Positions 7,413-15,566 of a stretch of 50,253 nucleotides of DNA are shown one piece after another; the stretch's first letter is position 1, and every line of letters starts with the position of its first letter. Under the pieces are notes generated by a model. That model was not told where the DNA came from and searched no databases. It worked only from the letters and a program-made list of their open reading frames with translations. Source of the stretch: Streptomyces sp. ISL-36 (lineage in GTDB: Bacteria > Actinomycetota > Actinomycetes > Streptomycetales > Streptomycetaceae); contig NZ_JAGGOS010000072.1 in NCBI RefSeq assembly GCF_018614205.1, positions 1 to 50,253 of the forward strand, in the 5' to 3' direction. The position numbers were made by a program, and so were the translations under genes.

Positions 7413-8924
7413 ATGACCGTACGGCGAGTAATGGGCATCGAAACGGAGTACGGGATCTCCGTTCCGGGCCACCCGAACGCCAATGCCATGCTCACCTCGT
7501 CCCAGATCGTCAACGCCTACGCGGCGGCGATGCACCGGGCCCGTCGCGCCCGCTGGGATTTCGAGGAGGAGAACCCGCTGCGGGACGCGCGAGGCTTCGA
7601 CCTCGCCCGCGAGACCGCCGACTCCAGCCAGCTCACCGACGAGGACATCGGCCTGGCCAACGTGATCCTCACCAACGGAGCCCGGCTCTACGTCGACCAC
7701 GCCCACCCGGAATACAGCGCCCCCGAGGTCACCAACCCCCGCGACGCCGTCCTCTGGGACAAGGCCGGCGAACGGATCATGGCCGAGGCCGCCGAACGAG
7801 CCGCCCAGCTCCCCGGCGCCCAGCCCATCCACCTCTACAAGAACAACACCGACAACAAGGGCGCCTCCTACGGCACGCACGAGAACTACCTGATGAAGCG
7901 GGAGACCCCCTTCTCGGACATCGTGCGCCACCTGACCCCGTTCTTCGTCTCCCGCCAGGTCATCACCGGCGCCGGCCGCGTCGGCATCGGCCAGGACGGG
8001 CGCGAGCACGGCTTCCAGATCAGCCAGCGCGCCGACTACTTCGAGGTCGAGGTCGGCCTGGAGACCACGCTCAAGCGACCCATCATCAACACCCGCGACG
8101 AGCCCCACGCGGACGCCGAGAAGTACCGCCGACTCCATGTGATCATCGGCGACGCCAACCTCTCGGAGATCTCCACCTACCTCAAGCTGGGCACCACCGC
8201 CCTCGTCCTGTCGATGATCGAGGACTCCTTCATCAACGTGGACCTCGCCGTCGACCAGCCCGTACGCACCCTCCACGAGGTCTCCCACGACCCGACCCTC
8301 GCCCACCTCGTCACCCTCCGCAGCGGCCGGACACTCACCGCGGTCCAGCTGCAGATGGAGTACTTCGAGCTGGCCAGGAAGTACGTGGAGGAGCGCTTCG
8401 GCGCCGACGCCGACGAACAGACCAAGGACGTCCTGGTCCGCTGGGAGGACACCCTCAACCGGCTCGAGAACGACCCGATGAGTCTGGCCGGCGAGCTGGA
8501 CTGGATCGCGAAGCGTGAGCTCATGGAGGGCTACCGGCGCCGCGACGACGTGGGCTGGGACGCGGCCCGGCTGCACCTTGTGGACCTGCAGTACGCCGAC
8601 GTCCGCCCCGACAAGGGCCTGTACAACCGTCTGGTGGCCCGTGGGCGCATGAAGCGCCTCCTGGACGAGACCGAGGTCGAACGGGCGGAGACGAAGCCTC
8701 CAGAGGACACCAGGGCCTATTTCCGTGGCCGCTGCCTGGAGCAGTACGCGGACGACGTGGCCGCGGCCTCCTGGGACTCGGTCATCTTCGACCTGCCGGG
8801 CCGCGACTCGCTCCAGCGCGTGCCCACCCTGGAGCCCCTGCGGGGCACCAGGAACCATGTCAAGGAACTTCTTGACCGGTGCAGGACGGCGGAAGAACTG
8901 GTCCGCGTCCTGTCCGGCGGCTGA
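7413..8924 (+). CDS. dop: Deamidase/depupylase Dop
   Basis: A 503-residue carboxylate-amine ligase-fold enzyme. It deamidates the C-terminal Gln of Pup to Glu and also cleaves Pup off substrates. The N-terminus VMGIETEYGIS holds the metal/ATP-binding Glu residues. RPIINTRDEPHAD is shared with PafA. About 35 residues (RARRARWDFEEENPLRD onward through SSQLTDED) are absent from the PafA encoded at 14 kb; this is the Dop loop that separates the two paralogues. The ATG at 7413 follows AAGGAGG; a longer in-frame start at 7365 has no support. Its presence agrees with Pup ending in Gln. Confidence 0.97.
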   Translation: MTVRRVMGIETEYGISVPGHPNANAMLTSSQIVNAYAAAMHRARRARWDFEEENPLRDARGFDLARETADSSQLTDEDIGLANVILTNGARLYVDHAHPEYSAPEVTNPRDAVLWDKAGERIMAEAAERAAQLPGAQPIHLYKNNTDNKGASYGTHENYLMKRETPFSDIVRHLTPFFVSRQVITGAGRVGIGQDGREHGFQISQRADYFEVEVGLETTLKRPIINTRDEPHADAEKYRRLHVIIGDANLSEISTYLKLGTTALVLSMIEDSFINVDLAVDQPVRTLHEVSHDPTLAHLVTLRSGRTLTAVQLQMEYFELARKYVEERFGADADEQTKDVLVRWEDTLNRLENDPMSLAGELDWIAKRELMEGYRRRDDVGWDAARLHLVDLQYADVRPDKGLYNRLVARGRMKRLLDETEVERAETKPPEDTRAYFRGRCLEQYADDVAAASWDSVIFDLPGRDSLQRVPTLEPLRGTRNHVKELLDRCRTAEELVRVLSGG

Positions 8925-9013
8925 CGAGGGGCTGAAATGGCCGGGCACTGGGAATCATGGGACTAGTGCCCGGACGTTGCAGAAACTGCGGGGCCGATGT
9001 CAGACCTGGCTTG

Positions 9014-9019
9014 TAGGGT
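9014..9019 (+). promoter_or_regulatory. Probable pup promoter
   Basis: TAGGGT in the 146-bp dop-pup gap, about 52 nt before the pup ATG. No clear -35. It would serve pup, the HNH gene and prcBA. Confidence 0.45.
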
Positions 9020-9070
9020 CTGATCTTGAGAGACCCAACCGAGCGGGCCGATTCGAGCGGGGTGAGGAAT

Positions 9071-9283
9071 ATGGCGACCAAGGACACCGGCGGCGGACAG
9101 CAGAAGGCGACGCGTTCCACGGAGGAGGTCGAGGAGACGACCGCGGAGGAGACCTCCGACCTCAAGGAACGCCAGGAGAAGCTGAGCGACGACGTCGACT
9201 CGGTCCTGGACGAGATCGACGATGTCTTGGAGGAGAACGCCGAGGACTTCGTGCGCTCATTCGTTCAAAAAGGTGGCCAGTAG
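9071..9283 (+). CDS. pup: Prokaryotic ubiquitin-like protein Pup
   Basis: A 70-residue, highly acidic, mostly disordered tag protein. The central part (SDLKERQEKLSDDVDSVLDE) is the helix-forming segment that binds the Arc coiled coil. The C-terminus FVRSFVQKGGQ ends in Gly-Gly-Gln, so Dop must convert the Gln to Glu before PafA can ligate Pup to a substrate lysine. The ATG at 9071 follows GGGGTGAGGAAT; the in-frame reading from 9026 adds a segment that is not Pup-like. The HNH endonuclease gene starts 21 bp after the stop. Confidence 0.98.
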   Translation: MATKDTGGGQQKATRSTEEVEETTAEETSDLKERQEKLSDDVDSVLDEIDDVLEENAEDFVRSFVQKGGQ

Positions 9284-9304
9284 CCTTCGAATCGAAGGTG
9301 AAAG

Positions 9305-9907
9305 GTGGGGGTGGTGCTCGAAGGTCAAGGGCTGAAGCGATGCGCGCGGTGTGGCGAAGAGAAGCCGCGCGCATCCTTCGCCATCAAACGGTCGAACCTT
9401 GACGGGCTGCAGCGGCAGTGTCGCGATTGCATGGCTGACTATCATCGAGATCGCCAAGTAGCCCGGGGCCAGAGGGTGCGTCCGAGGGTCGAAGTGCCCG
9501 AGGGTCACAAATTCTGTCAGCGATGCGGGGAGACCAAGCCCCACTCTGAATGGCACCGGAACAAGACTGCATCCGATGGTCTGTCCACGAGGTGCAAGGC
9601 GTGCCGTGCAATCGAAGGCCGTGCGGGCCACCTGAAGCGTCAGTACGGCATCACCGAAGCCGAGCGCGACGAGATGATCTCTTCCCAGATGGGCATCTGC
9701 ACGATCTGTCTGACTGCGCCCGCAGTCCATGTTGATCACTGTCACGAGACGGGTAGGGTCCGTGGCGTACTGTGCTTCAACTGCAATTCGGCCATCGGCA
9801 AGTTGGGAGACGATCCCGACACTCTGCGTCGGGCCATCTCATATTTGGAGGGACACGCGTGGAAGCCAACACTCGTAGCACCGGGCGTCTACCAGCTGCC
9901 TTCCTGA
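9305..9907 (+). CDS. HNH recombination endonuclease VII-like protein within the proteasome operon
   Basis: A 200-residue protein with two similar N-terminal zinc ribbons (CARCGEEKPRASF with CRDC, and CQRCGETKPHSEW with CKAC). An endonuclease VII/HNH domain follows at about 130-185: CTICLTAPAVHVDHCHETG, then GVLCFNCNSAIG with a further Cys pair. The phage T4 endonuclease VII family cleaves branched DNA. The GTG at 9305 is reasonable (GAAGGTG just upstream), but GTGs at 9311 and 9314 are equally possible. Codon usage is clearly AT-richer than in its neighbours (CAA, AAA, CAT, GAT, TCA are frequent), which suggests later acquisition. Its last 49 bases overlap prcB. S. coelicolor has a gene at the same place. 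No link to proteolysis is shown. Confidence 0.88.
   Translation: MGVVLEGQGLKRCARCGEEKPRASFAIKRSNLDGLQRQCRDCMADYHRDRQVARGQRVRPRVEVPEGHKFCQRCGETKPHSEWHRNKTASDGLSTRCKACRAIEGRAGHLKRQYGITEAERDEMISSQMGICTICLTAPAVHVDHCHETGRVRGVLCFNCNSAIGKLGDDPDTLRRAISYLEGHAWKPTLVAPGVYQLPS
9732..9759 (+). promoter_or_regulatory. Candidate internal promoter for prcBA
   Basis: TTGATC (9732-9737), 16 bp, then TAGGGT (9754-9759), inside the HNH gene and 100 nt before the prcB start. It is close to the HrdB consensus. Confidence 0.45.
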
Positions 9908-10698
9908 CGCCGGGATCGTCCTCGTTCATGGACTTCCTGTCCGACCACTCGCCGTCTCTGCTCCCGGGGAACCGGAAGCTGCCCGAGGGGATCGTCGAGG
10001 CGCCGCACGGCACCACGATCGTCGCCGCGACCTTCCCCGACGGGGTCGTCCTCGCCGGTGACCGCCGGGCGACCATGGGGAACATGATCGCCCAGCGTGA
10101 CATCGAGAAGGTCTTCCCGGCCGACGAGTTCTCGGCGGTGGGCATCGCCGGCACCGCCGGTCTCGCCGTGGAGATGGTGAAGCTCTTCCAGCTGGAGCTG
10201 GAGCACTTCGAGAAGGTGGAGGGGGCGACCCTCTCCCTGGAGGGCAAGGCCAACCGGCTCTCCACGATGATCCGCGGCAATCTCGGCATGGCCATGCAGG
10301 GTCTCGCCGTCGTCCCGCTCTTCGCCGGCTGGGACGAGGCAAAGGAGAAGGGCAGGATCTTCTCCTACGACGTGACCGGCGGCCGCTCCGAGGAGCACGG
10401 CTTCGCCGCCACCGGTTCCGGTTCGATCTTCGCCCGCGGTTCCATGAAGAAGCTCTACCGTCCCGACCTGACGGAGGAGCAGGCCACCACGCTGGTCGTA
10501 CAGGCGCTGTACGACGCCGCCGACGACGACTCGGCGACCGGTGGGCCGGACCTCTACCGCAAGATCTATCCGATCGTCACCGTCATCACCGACGAGGGCT
10601 TCCGCAGGCTCACCGATGAGGAGTCCTCGGCGCTGGCCCGCTCGGTCACCGATCGGCGCCTGGAGCAGCCCGACGGCCCGCGCGCCGCCCTGCTCTGA
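9859..10698 (+). CDS. prcB: 20S proteasome beta subunit PrcB
   Basis: A 279-residue precursor of the proteolytic subunit. A 51-residue propeptide ends at HG, and self-cleavage exposes T52 (TTIVAATF) as the N-terminal nucleophile. The rest shows the Ntn-hydrolase fold (GDRRATMGNMI; EKVFPADEFSAVGIAGTAG; SGSIFARGSMK). The GTG at 9859 is preceded by TTGGAGGG and gives the propeptide length usual in Streptomyces; upstream in-frame codons from 9772 belong to the HNH gene read in another frame. The start lies 49 bp inside the HNH gene, so translation is probably coupled. prcA follows after 45 bp. Confidence 0.97.
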   Translation: MEANTRSTGRLPAAFLTPGSSSFMDFLSDHSPSLLPGNRKLPEGIVEAPHGTTIVAATFPDGVVLAGDRRATMGNMIAQRDIEKVFPADEFSAVGIAGTAGLAVEMVKLFQLELEHFEKVEGATLSLEGKANRLSTMIRGNLGMAMQGLAVVPLFAGWDEAKEKGRIFSYDVTGGRSEEHGFAATGSGSIFARGSMKKLYRPDLTEEQATTLVVQALYDAADDDSATGGPDLYRKIYPIVTVITDEGFRRLTDEESSALARSVTDRRLEQPDGPRAALL

Positions 10699-10743
10699 CC
10701 ACTCGTCTTCCGTAGAAGCCCAGAAGAAAGGGACGGGTAGCCG

Positions 10744-11505
10744 GTGTCGACTCCGTTCTACGTCTCACCCCAGCAGGCCATGGCCGACCGGGCGGAGTAC
10801 GCCCGCAAGGGCATCGCCCGCGGTCGCAGTCTGGTCGTCCTCCAGTACACCGACGGCATCGTGTTCGTCGGTGAGAATCCCTCGCGGGCGCTGCACAAGT
10901 TCAGCGAGATCTACGACCGGATCGGTTTCGCGGCGGCCGGCAAGTACAACGAGTACGAGAACCTCCGTATCGGTGGTGTGCGCTACGCCGATCTGCGCGG
11001 TTACACGTATGACCGGGACGACGTGACGGCCCGGGGCCTCGCGAACGTCTACGCCCAGACGCTGGGCACGATCTTCTCCAGCGCGGGCGAGAAGCCGTAC
11101 GAGGTGGAGCTGGTCGTCGCCGAGGTCGGCACCGAGCCCGACGGTGATCAGATCTACCGGCTGCCGCACGACGGGTCGATCGTGGACGAGCACGGCTCGG
11201 TCGCGGTGGGCGGCAATGCGGAGCAGATCAGCAGTTTCCTCGATCAGCGGCATCGTGACGGGATGTCTCTCGCCGAGGCGCTGAGGCTGGCGGTCCAGGC
11301 GCTGTCCAGGGACACCAACGGCAGTGAGCGGGAGATCCCCGCGGAGCGGCTGGAGGTGGCGGTTCTTGACCGTACGCGTCCGCAGCAGCGCAAGTTCAAG
11401 CGGATCGTCGGGCGTCAGTTGGCGCGCCTTCTGGACGCGGACAACGCGGCGATCGCGAAGACGGATGAGCCCTCGGACGACATCTTGGACGACTTGGACG
11501 AGTAG
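10744..11505 (+). CDS. prcA: 20S proteasome alpha subunit PrcA
   Basis: A 253-residue structural subunit forming the outer rings and gate of the proteasome. The N-terminus (STPFYVSPQQAMADRAEYARKG) is the typical alpha-type gating segment and H0 helix. IGFAAAGKYNEYENLR and DLRGYTYDRDDVTARGLAN are alpha-family signatures. There is no catalytic Thr. The C-terminus is very acidic (DDILDDLDE). The GTG at 10744 follows an AAAGGGACGGG SD. It pairs with PrcB in the same transcript and is followed by a strong two-way hairpin. Confidence 0.97.
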   Translation: MSTPFYVSPQQAMADRAEYARKGIARGRSLVVLQYTDGIVFVGENPSRALHKFSEIYDRIGFAAAGKYNEYENLRIGGVRYADLRGYTYDRDDVTARGLANVYAQTLGTIFSSAGEKPYEVELVVAEVGTEPDGDQIYRLPHDGSIVDEHGSVAVGGNAEQISSFLDQRHRDGMSLAEALRLAVQALSRDTNGSEREIPAERLEVAVLDRTRPQQRKFKRIVGRQLARLLDADNAAIAKTDEPSDDILDDLDE

Positions 11506-11522
11506 CCTCCGGGCGACGTCAC

Positions 11523-11564
11523 GGCGAAGGCCTCGGTCCGCATCGGCGGACCGGGGCCTTCGCC
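11523..11564. terminator. Bidirectional terminator between prcA and the lacI-type gene
   Basis: An 18-bp stem (11523-11540 with 11547-11564) with one G-U pair and a 6-nt loop. It lies between two convergent genes, 17 bp after prcA and just before the lacI-type stop. Confidence 0.88.
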
Positions 11565-11568
11565 GTCC

Positions 11569-12603
11569 TCATGCGGATGCGGATGCGGAGGCCGGGGGTG
11601 GGCCGGAGGAGCCGCGGGGGATCAGGGTGACGGGAAGGCCGCCGGGTTCTGGGGTCTCGCCGGCGAGGACGGCGAGCAGGGCGGCCATGCCGCGTTCTCC
11701 GATGCGTTCGGCGGGTAGCCGGACGGTGGTGAGTTCGGGTTCGACGGCGGTGGCGAGCGCGAGGTCGTCGAAGCCGGTGACCGAGACGTCCTCGGGGACA
11801 CGCAGGCCGAGGCGGCGGGCGGCCTTGCAGGCTCCGGCGGCCAGGATGTCGTCGTCGCAGACGAGGGCCGTGGGGCGGGGGCCGGGGCCGGTCAGGGCGC
11901 GTTCGGTGGCGGCGCGGGCGCCGTGGACGTCGAGGGGTGCGTGGACGGTGCGGACCGAGACGTGTCGCAGGGTGTCGGCGAGGGCGGCCGCTCGTACGTC
12001 GAAGGTCCAGGAGGGCACGGCCGAGGCGAGGTGGACGAAGTGGCGGTGGCCGAGGGAGAGCAGGTGGCTTGTCACCTGTCGCATTCCGTCGGCGATGTCG
12101 AGGTTGACGTGTGCGGCGGCACCGGTGTCGGAGGGGTCGCTGTCGAGCATGACGAGCGGTAGGTCGGTGCCGTGGAAGGCTTTGAGGGCGTCGGCCGCCA
12201 TGGAGGAGGCGATGACTCCGTCGAGGGCGGCGCGGGCGGAGGCGAAGGGGTCCTTGGCGGGGCCGACGCCGGCGGGGGAGGGGTAGAGGACGACGCCGAA
12301 GCCGTGGCGGGCGGCGACGGTGGCGGCGCCGGTGTAGACGCGGGCGAAGAACTCGTTGGTGAGGGCGGGTACGACGAGGAGTGCCGTCCTGGTCCGTCCG
12401 AGGCGGAGGTTGCGGGCGGCGAGATTCGGCCGGTATCCGAGCTCGCCGGCGGCCTGCCGTACGGACTCGGCGGTGCGCTCGGACACGCGGCCGCGCCACT
12501 TGTCGCCGAGGACGAGGGAGACGGTGGCCTGGGACACACCGGCGGCCCTGGCGACGTCCCGGCTGGTGGGCCGGGGTGTGCTGAGGGGGTCCGGGGTCTG
12601 CAC
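11569..12603 (-). CDS. LacI-family transcriptional regulator
   Basis: A 344-residue repressor-type protein. The N-terminal LacI helix-turn-helix is TSRDVARAAGVSQATVSLVL, followed by a hinge (YRPNLAARNLRLG) and a periplasmic-binding-protein-like effector domain. That domain contains VCDDDILAAGACKAARRLG and VSVTGFDDLALATAVEPELTTVRLP, both standard for the family. The GTG at 12603 has GGAGG 6 nt upstream. It diverges from an MFS exporter gene across 125 bp that hold a near-palindromic site, so it most likely controls that gene and itself. The effector is unknown. It sits between prcA and pafA, as in other Streptomyces. Confidence 0.93.
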   Translation of the reverse strand: MQTPDPLSTPRPTSRDVARAAGVSQATVSLVLGDKWRGRVSERTAESVRQAAGELGYRPNLAARNLRLGRTRTALLVVPALTNEFFARVYTGAATVAARHGFGVVLYPSPAGVGPAKDPFASARAALDGVIASSMAADALKAFHGTDLPLVMLDSDPSDTGAAAHVNLDIADGMRQVTSHLLSLGHRHFVHLASAVPSWTFDVRAAALADTLRHVSVRTVHAPLDVHGARAATERALTGPGPRPTALVCDDDILAAGACKAARRLGLRVPEDVSVTGFDDLALATAVEPELTTVRLPAERIGERGMAALLAVLAGETPEPGGLPVTLIPRGSSGPPPASASASA

Positions 12604-12663
12604 GCATGCCTCCGCGAGGGACGGGTCCTGCCCGCGGGGTGGACCCCGGGGATGCGGCCATGG

Positions 12664-12690
12664 TACGTATGACGCACGACGTTATACGTA
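12664..12690. promoter_or_regulatory. Candidate LacI-type operator between divergent regulator and MFS gene
   Basis: Inverted repeat with 10-nt arms, TACGTATGAC (12664-12673) and GTTATACGTA (12681-12690), matching at 9 of 10 positions with a 7-nt centre. It is AT-rich in a GC-rich background and central in the divergent intergenic region. Confidence 0.55.
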
Positions 12691-12728
12691 AAACCTCGGC
12701 GGTGGACACCGGGGGAGAGGAGACCGAC

Positions 12729-14051
12729 ATGGCCACCGAGGCCCAGGACAGCGGCGGCTATCTCGACATCCTCAGGGCGCCGCACGCCCTGCGGCTGCTC
12801 GCGGGCACCCTTGTCGGCCGCCTGCCCAACGGCACCGGGCCCATCGCCGTCGTGCTCTTCGTCCGCTCGGAAGGCGGCAGCTACAGCCTGGCCGGCGGCC
12901 TCACCGCCGCGTACGGCATCGCCACCGCCGTCGGTCAGCCGCTCCTCGGCCGCGCGGTCGACCTCAAGGGCCAGCCTCGCGTCCAGTTCCCGGCCGCGCT
13001 CGTCTCCGCCCTCGGCATGATCGTCCTGGCCGTGGCCGGAATCAGCCCCCTCGTCCTCGCCTACGCGGCGGTCGTCGTCGCGGGACTCTTCACCCCGCCC
13101 CTGGAAGGGGGACTGCGCGCCCTCTGGCCGAGCGTGCTCGGCCGCGAGGACCGGGTCCACCGGGCCTACGCCCTGGACGCCGTCGCCCAGGAGGTCATGT
13201 TCACCGTCGGCCCCCTGCTGATCACCCTGCTCGTCGCCCTCTGGTCGCCGGCCGCCGCCCTGCTGGTGATCAACGTCCTCGGCGTCCTCGGCGCGCTCTC
13301 CGTCGTCCTGTCCGAGCCGTCACGCGCATGGCGCTCGGAACCGCGTGAGGCCCACTGGCTCGGCGCCCTGCGCTCGCCCGGCCTCCTCGCGCTGCTCGGT
13401 TCCTTCTTCTTCGTCGGGCTCGCGCTCGGCTCCATCACCGTGGCCGGTCTCGCCTACGCCGACGACCGGGGCAATGAGTCCGCGTACGGCTGGCTGATGG
13501 CCGCGCTCGGCCTCGGCGCCCTCCTCGGCGGCGTCCTCTACGGTGCCCGCCGGTGGGCCGGTGCTCCCGAGAGGCGGCTGCGGGTCATCGTGGGGCTGCT
13601 CGCGCTCGGCTATCTGCCGTTGACGCTCACGCCGGGTGTCGGTGCCATGACCGCGCTCGCCGCGCTCTCCGGGTTCTTCCTCGCGCCGGCCCTCGCCTGC
13701 GGCTTCATCGTCGTCGACCGGCACGCGCCCGCCGGCACGGTCACCGAGGCCTTCTCCTGGCTCGTCACCACCTTCGGTGTGGGAGCCGCCCTCGGCTCGG
13801 CGGTCGCGGGTCCGGCGGTCGAACTCGCCGGAACGACCGCGGGCTTCGCCGTCGCCGGAGCCGGAGGTTTCGTGGCCCTCGTGGTCCTCCTGGTGACCGG
13901 CCGGGTCCTCACGGCCCCGGGCCGCGGTGTGCGACACGCCGTCAGTGCGCCCGTGGCCGACGCCACGCACAGCGAAAAGAACACGCACTCATCGGAAAAT
14001 GATCGAAACGGGGCTGTCGAACCCGGTTTCAGCACACGCCTTCAGGCGTAA
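12729..14051 (+). CDS. MFS transporter (efflux-type)
   Basis: A 440-residue inner-membrane protein with about 12 hydrophobic segments. The opening (YLDILRAPHALRLLAGTLVGRLPNG) and the loop GQPLLGRAVDLKGQPR fit the major facilitator superfamily, close to predicted exporters. The ATG at 12729 has GGGGGAGAGGAG upstream; the longer in-frame reading from 12606 crosses the operator region and is rejected. The gene diverges from the LacI-type regulator, its likely repressor. It ends only 9 bp before pafA, and its 3' end carries the likely pafA promoter. The substrate cannot be told; a small sugar-like or drug-like compound is possible. Confidence 0.9.
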   Translation: MATEAQDSGGYLDILRAPHALRLLAGTLVGRLPNGTGPIAVVLFVRSEGGSYSLAGGLTAAYGIATAVGQPLLGRAVDLKGQPRVQFPAALVSALGMIVLAVAGISPLVLAYAAVVVAGLFTPPLEGGLRALWPSVLGREDRVHRAYALDAVAQEVMFTVGPLLITLLVALWSPAAALLVINVLGVLGALSVVLSEPSRAWRSEPREAHWLGALRSPGLLALLGSFFFVGLALGSITVAGLAYADDRGNESAYGWLMAALGLGALLGGVLYGARRWAGAPERRLRVIVGLLALGYLPLTLTPGVGAMTALAALSGFFLAPALACGFIVVDRHAPAGTVTEAFSWLVTTFGVGAALGSAVAGPAVELAGTTAGFAVAGAGGFVALVVLLVTGRVLTAPGRGVRHAVSAPVADATHSEKNTHSSENDRNGAVEPGFSTRLQA

Positions 14052-14054
14052 TGT
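14049..14054 (+). promoter_or_regulatory. -10 box for leaderless pafA
   Basis: TAATGT, 6 nt, then the pafA ATG. GTTTCA at 14026-14031 is a weak -35 with 17-bp spacing. There is no SD before pafA. Confidence 0.5.
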
Positions 14055-14060
14055 TCAGAC

Positions 14061-15422
14061 ATGGACCGCCGCATTTTCGGGCTGGAGAACGAGTACGGCG
14101 TCACGTGCACGTTCAGGGGACAGCGCCGACTGTCTCCTGACGAAGTGGCGCGCTACCTCTTCCGCCGTGTCGTGTCATGGGGCCGCAGCAGCAATGTCTT
14201 CCTGCGGAACGGCGCCCGCCTGTACCTCGACGTGGGTTCGCATCCGGAATATGCAACTCCCGAATGCGACAACGTGACCGAACTGGTCACGCACGACAAG
14301 GCCGGCGAGCGCATTCTCGAAGGCCTGCTCGTCGACGCCGAACGCCGCCTGCATGAGGAGGGAATCGCCGGCGACGTCTATCTCTTCAAGAACAACACCG
14401 ACTCGGCCGGAAACTCCTACGGCTGCCACGAGAACTATCTCGTCGCCCGCCATGGAGAGTTCTCCCGGCTCGCGGACATCCTCATTCCCTTCCTCGTCAC
14501 CCGACAGCTCATCTGCGGCGCCGGAAAGGTGCTCCAGACGCCCCGCGGTGCGGTCTACTGCGTCTCCCAGCGTGCCGAGCACATCTGGGAGGGCGTCAGC
14601 TCCGCCACCACCCGCTCCCGGCCCATCATCAACACCCGGGACGAGCCGCACGCCGACGCCGAGCGCTACCGCCGGCTCCACGTCATCGTCGGTGACTCGA
14701 ACATGTCGGAGACGACCATGCTGCTCAAGGTCGGTGCCACCGACCTCGTGCTGCGCATGATCGAGGCCGGCACGGTGATGCGCGATCTGACCCTGGAGAA
14801 CCCGATCCGGGCCATCCGGGAGGTCAGCCACGACATCACCGGCCAGCGCAAGGTCCGCCTCGCCAGCGGGCGTGAGGCCTCCGCCCTGGAGGTCCAGCGC
14901 GAGTACTACGAGAAGGCCGCCGACTTCGTCGACCGCCGGGGCATCCGTACGGGCACGGTCGCCCAGGTCCTGGAGCTGTGGGGCCGCACCCTCGACGCCA
15001 TCGAGGCCGAGGACCTCGACCGCATCGGCACCGAGATCGACTGGGTCATGAAGTACAAGCTCATCGAGCGGTACCGGGCGAAGAACAACATGACCATGTC
15101 GCATCCGCGGGTCGCCCAGATAGACCTCGCGTACCACGACATCCACCGCCGGCGCGGGCTCTACTACCTCCTGGAGAGGAAGGGCCAGGCGGCCCGGATC
15201 TGCAACGACCTGAAGATCTTCGAGGGCAAGTCCGTACCCCCGCAGACCACCAGGGCGCGACTGCGCGGCGACTTCATCCGCCGTGCCCAGGAGCAGCGGC
15301 GGGACTTCACCGTCGACTGGGTCCATCTCAAGCTCAACGACCAGGCGCAGCGCACCGTGTTGTGCAAGGACCCCTTCCGGTCGGTCGACGACCGGGTGGA
15401 GAAGCTGATCGCCGGAATGTAG
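14061..15422 (+). CDS. pafA: Pup-protein ligase PafA
   Basis: A 453-residue carboxylate-amine ligase that joins the C-terminal Glu of Pup to substrate lysines using ATP. The N-terminal RRIFGLENEYGVTCTF holds the metal-binding Glu residues. GARLYLDVGSHPEYATPECD and RPIINTRDEPHADAERYR are catalytic-core motifs shared with Dop. The long loop present in the Dop at 7.4 kb is missing between the helix of about residues 25-45 and FLRNGARLY, which makes this the ligase. The length is typical. The ATG at 14061 is preceded by a -10 box at leaderless spacing, so pafA can be expressed apart from the MFS gene 9 bp upstream. Confidence 0.97.
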   Translation: MDRRIFGLENEYGVTCTFRGQRRLSPDEVARYLFRRVVSWGRSSNVFLRNGARLYLDVGSHPEYATPECDNVTELVTHDKAGERILEGLLVDAERRLHEEGIAGDVYLFKNNTDSAGNSYGCHENYLVARHGEFSRLADILIPFLVTRQLICGAGKVLQTPRGAVYCVSQRAEHIWEGVSSATTRSRPIINTRDEPHADAERYRRLHVIVGDSNMSETTMLLKVGATDLVLRMIEAGTVMRDLTLENPIRAIREVSHDITGQRKVRLASGREASALEVQREYYEKAADFVDRRGIRTGTVAQVLELWGRTLDAIEAEDLDRIGTEIDWVMKYKLIERYRAKNNMTMSHPRVAQIDLAYHDIHRRRGLYYLLERKGQAARICNDLKIFEGKSVPPQTTRARLRGDFIRRAQEQRRDFTVDWVHLKLNDQAQRTVLCKDPFRSVDDRVEKLIAGM

Positions 15423-15441
15423 GTCGGCGTCGCAAGCATGT

Positions 15442-15478
15442 GCCGGGCCTCGCGCGTTCCTCGCGCGGGGCCCTCGGC
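15442..15478 (+). terminator. GC-rich hairpin after pafA
   Basis: Arms 15442-15456 and 15462-15478 pair with one wobble and a 2-nt bulge around a short loop. It lies 20 bp after the pafA stop. No T-tract. Confidence 0.55.
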
Positions 15479-15521
15479 ACGCCTCGGCTCGCGGGCCGGG
15501 CGGGATCCGGGGCACACCCCC

Positions 15522-15527
15522 TAGAGT
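15522..15527 (+). promoter_or_regulatory. Probable promoter of FKBP lipoprotein gene
   Basis: TAGAGT about 40 nt before the GTG at 15567, downstream of the pafA hairpin. Confidence 0.4.
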
Positions 15528-15566
15528 GTCGGGCAACTACTGTGCCGTCTGAGATCTGAGGAACAC

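Noticed and set aside
9305..9907. Intein, intron or homing element in pup or prcB
   Set aside because: Neither pup nor prcB is interrupted and no intron boundary or intein splice residues are visible.
12606..12728. Extended N-terminus of the MFS protein
   Set aside because: This reading crosses the dyad and promoter region, and the ATG at 12729 has a strong SD.
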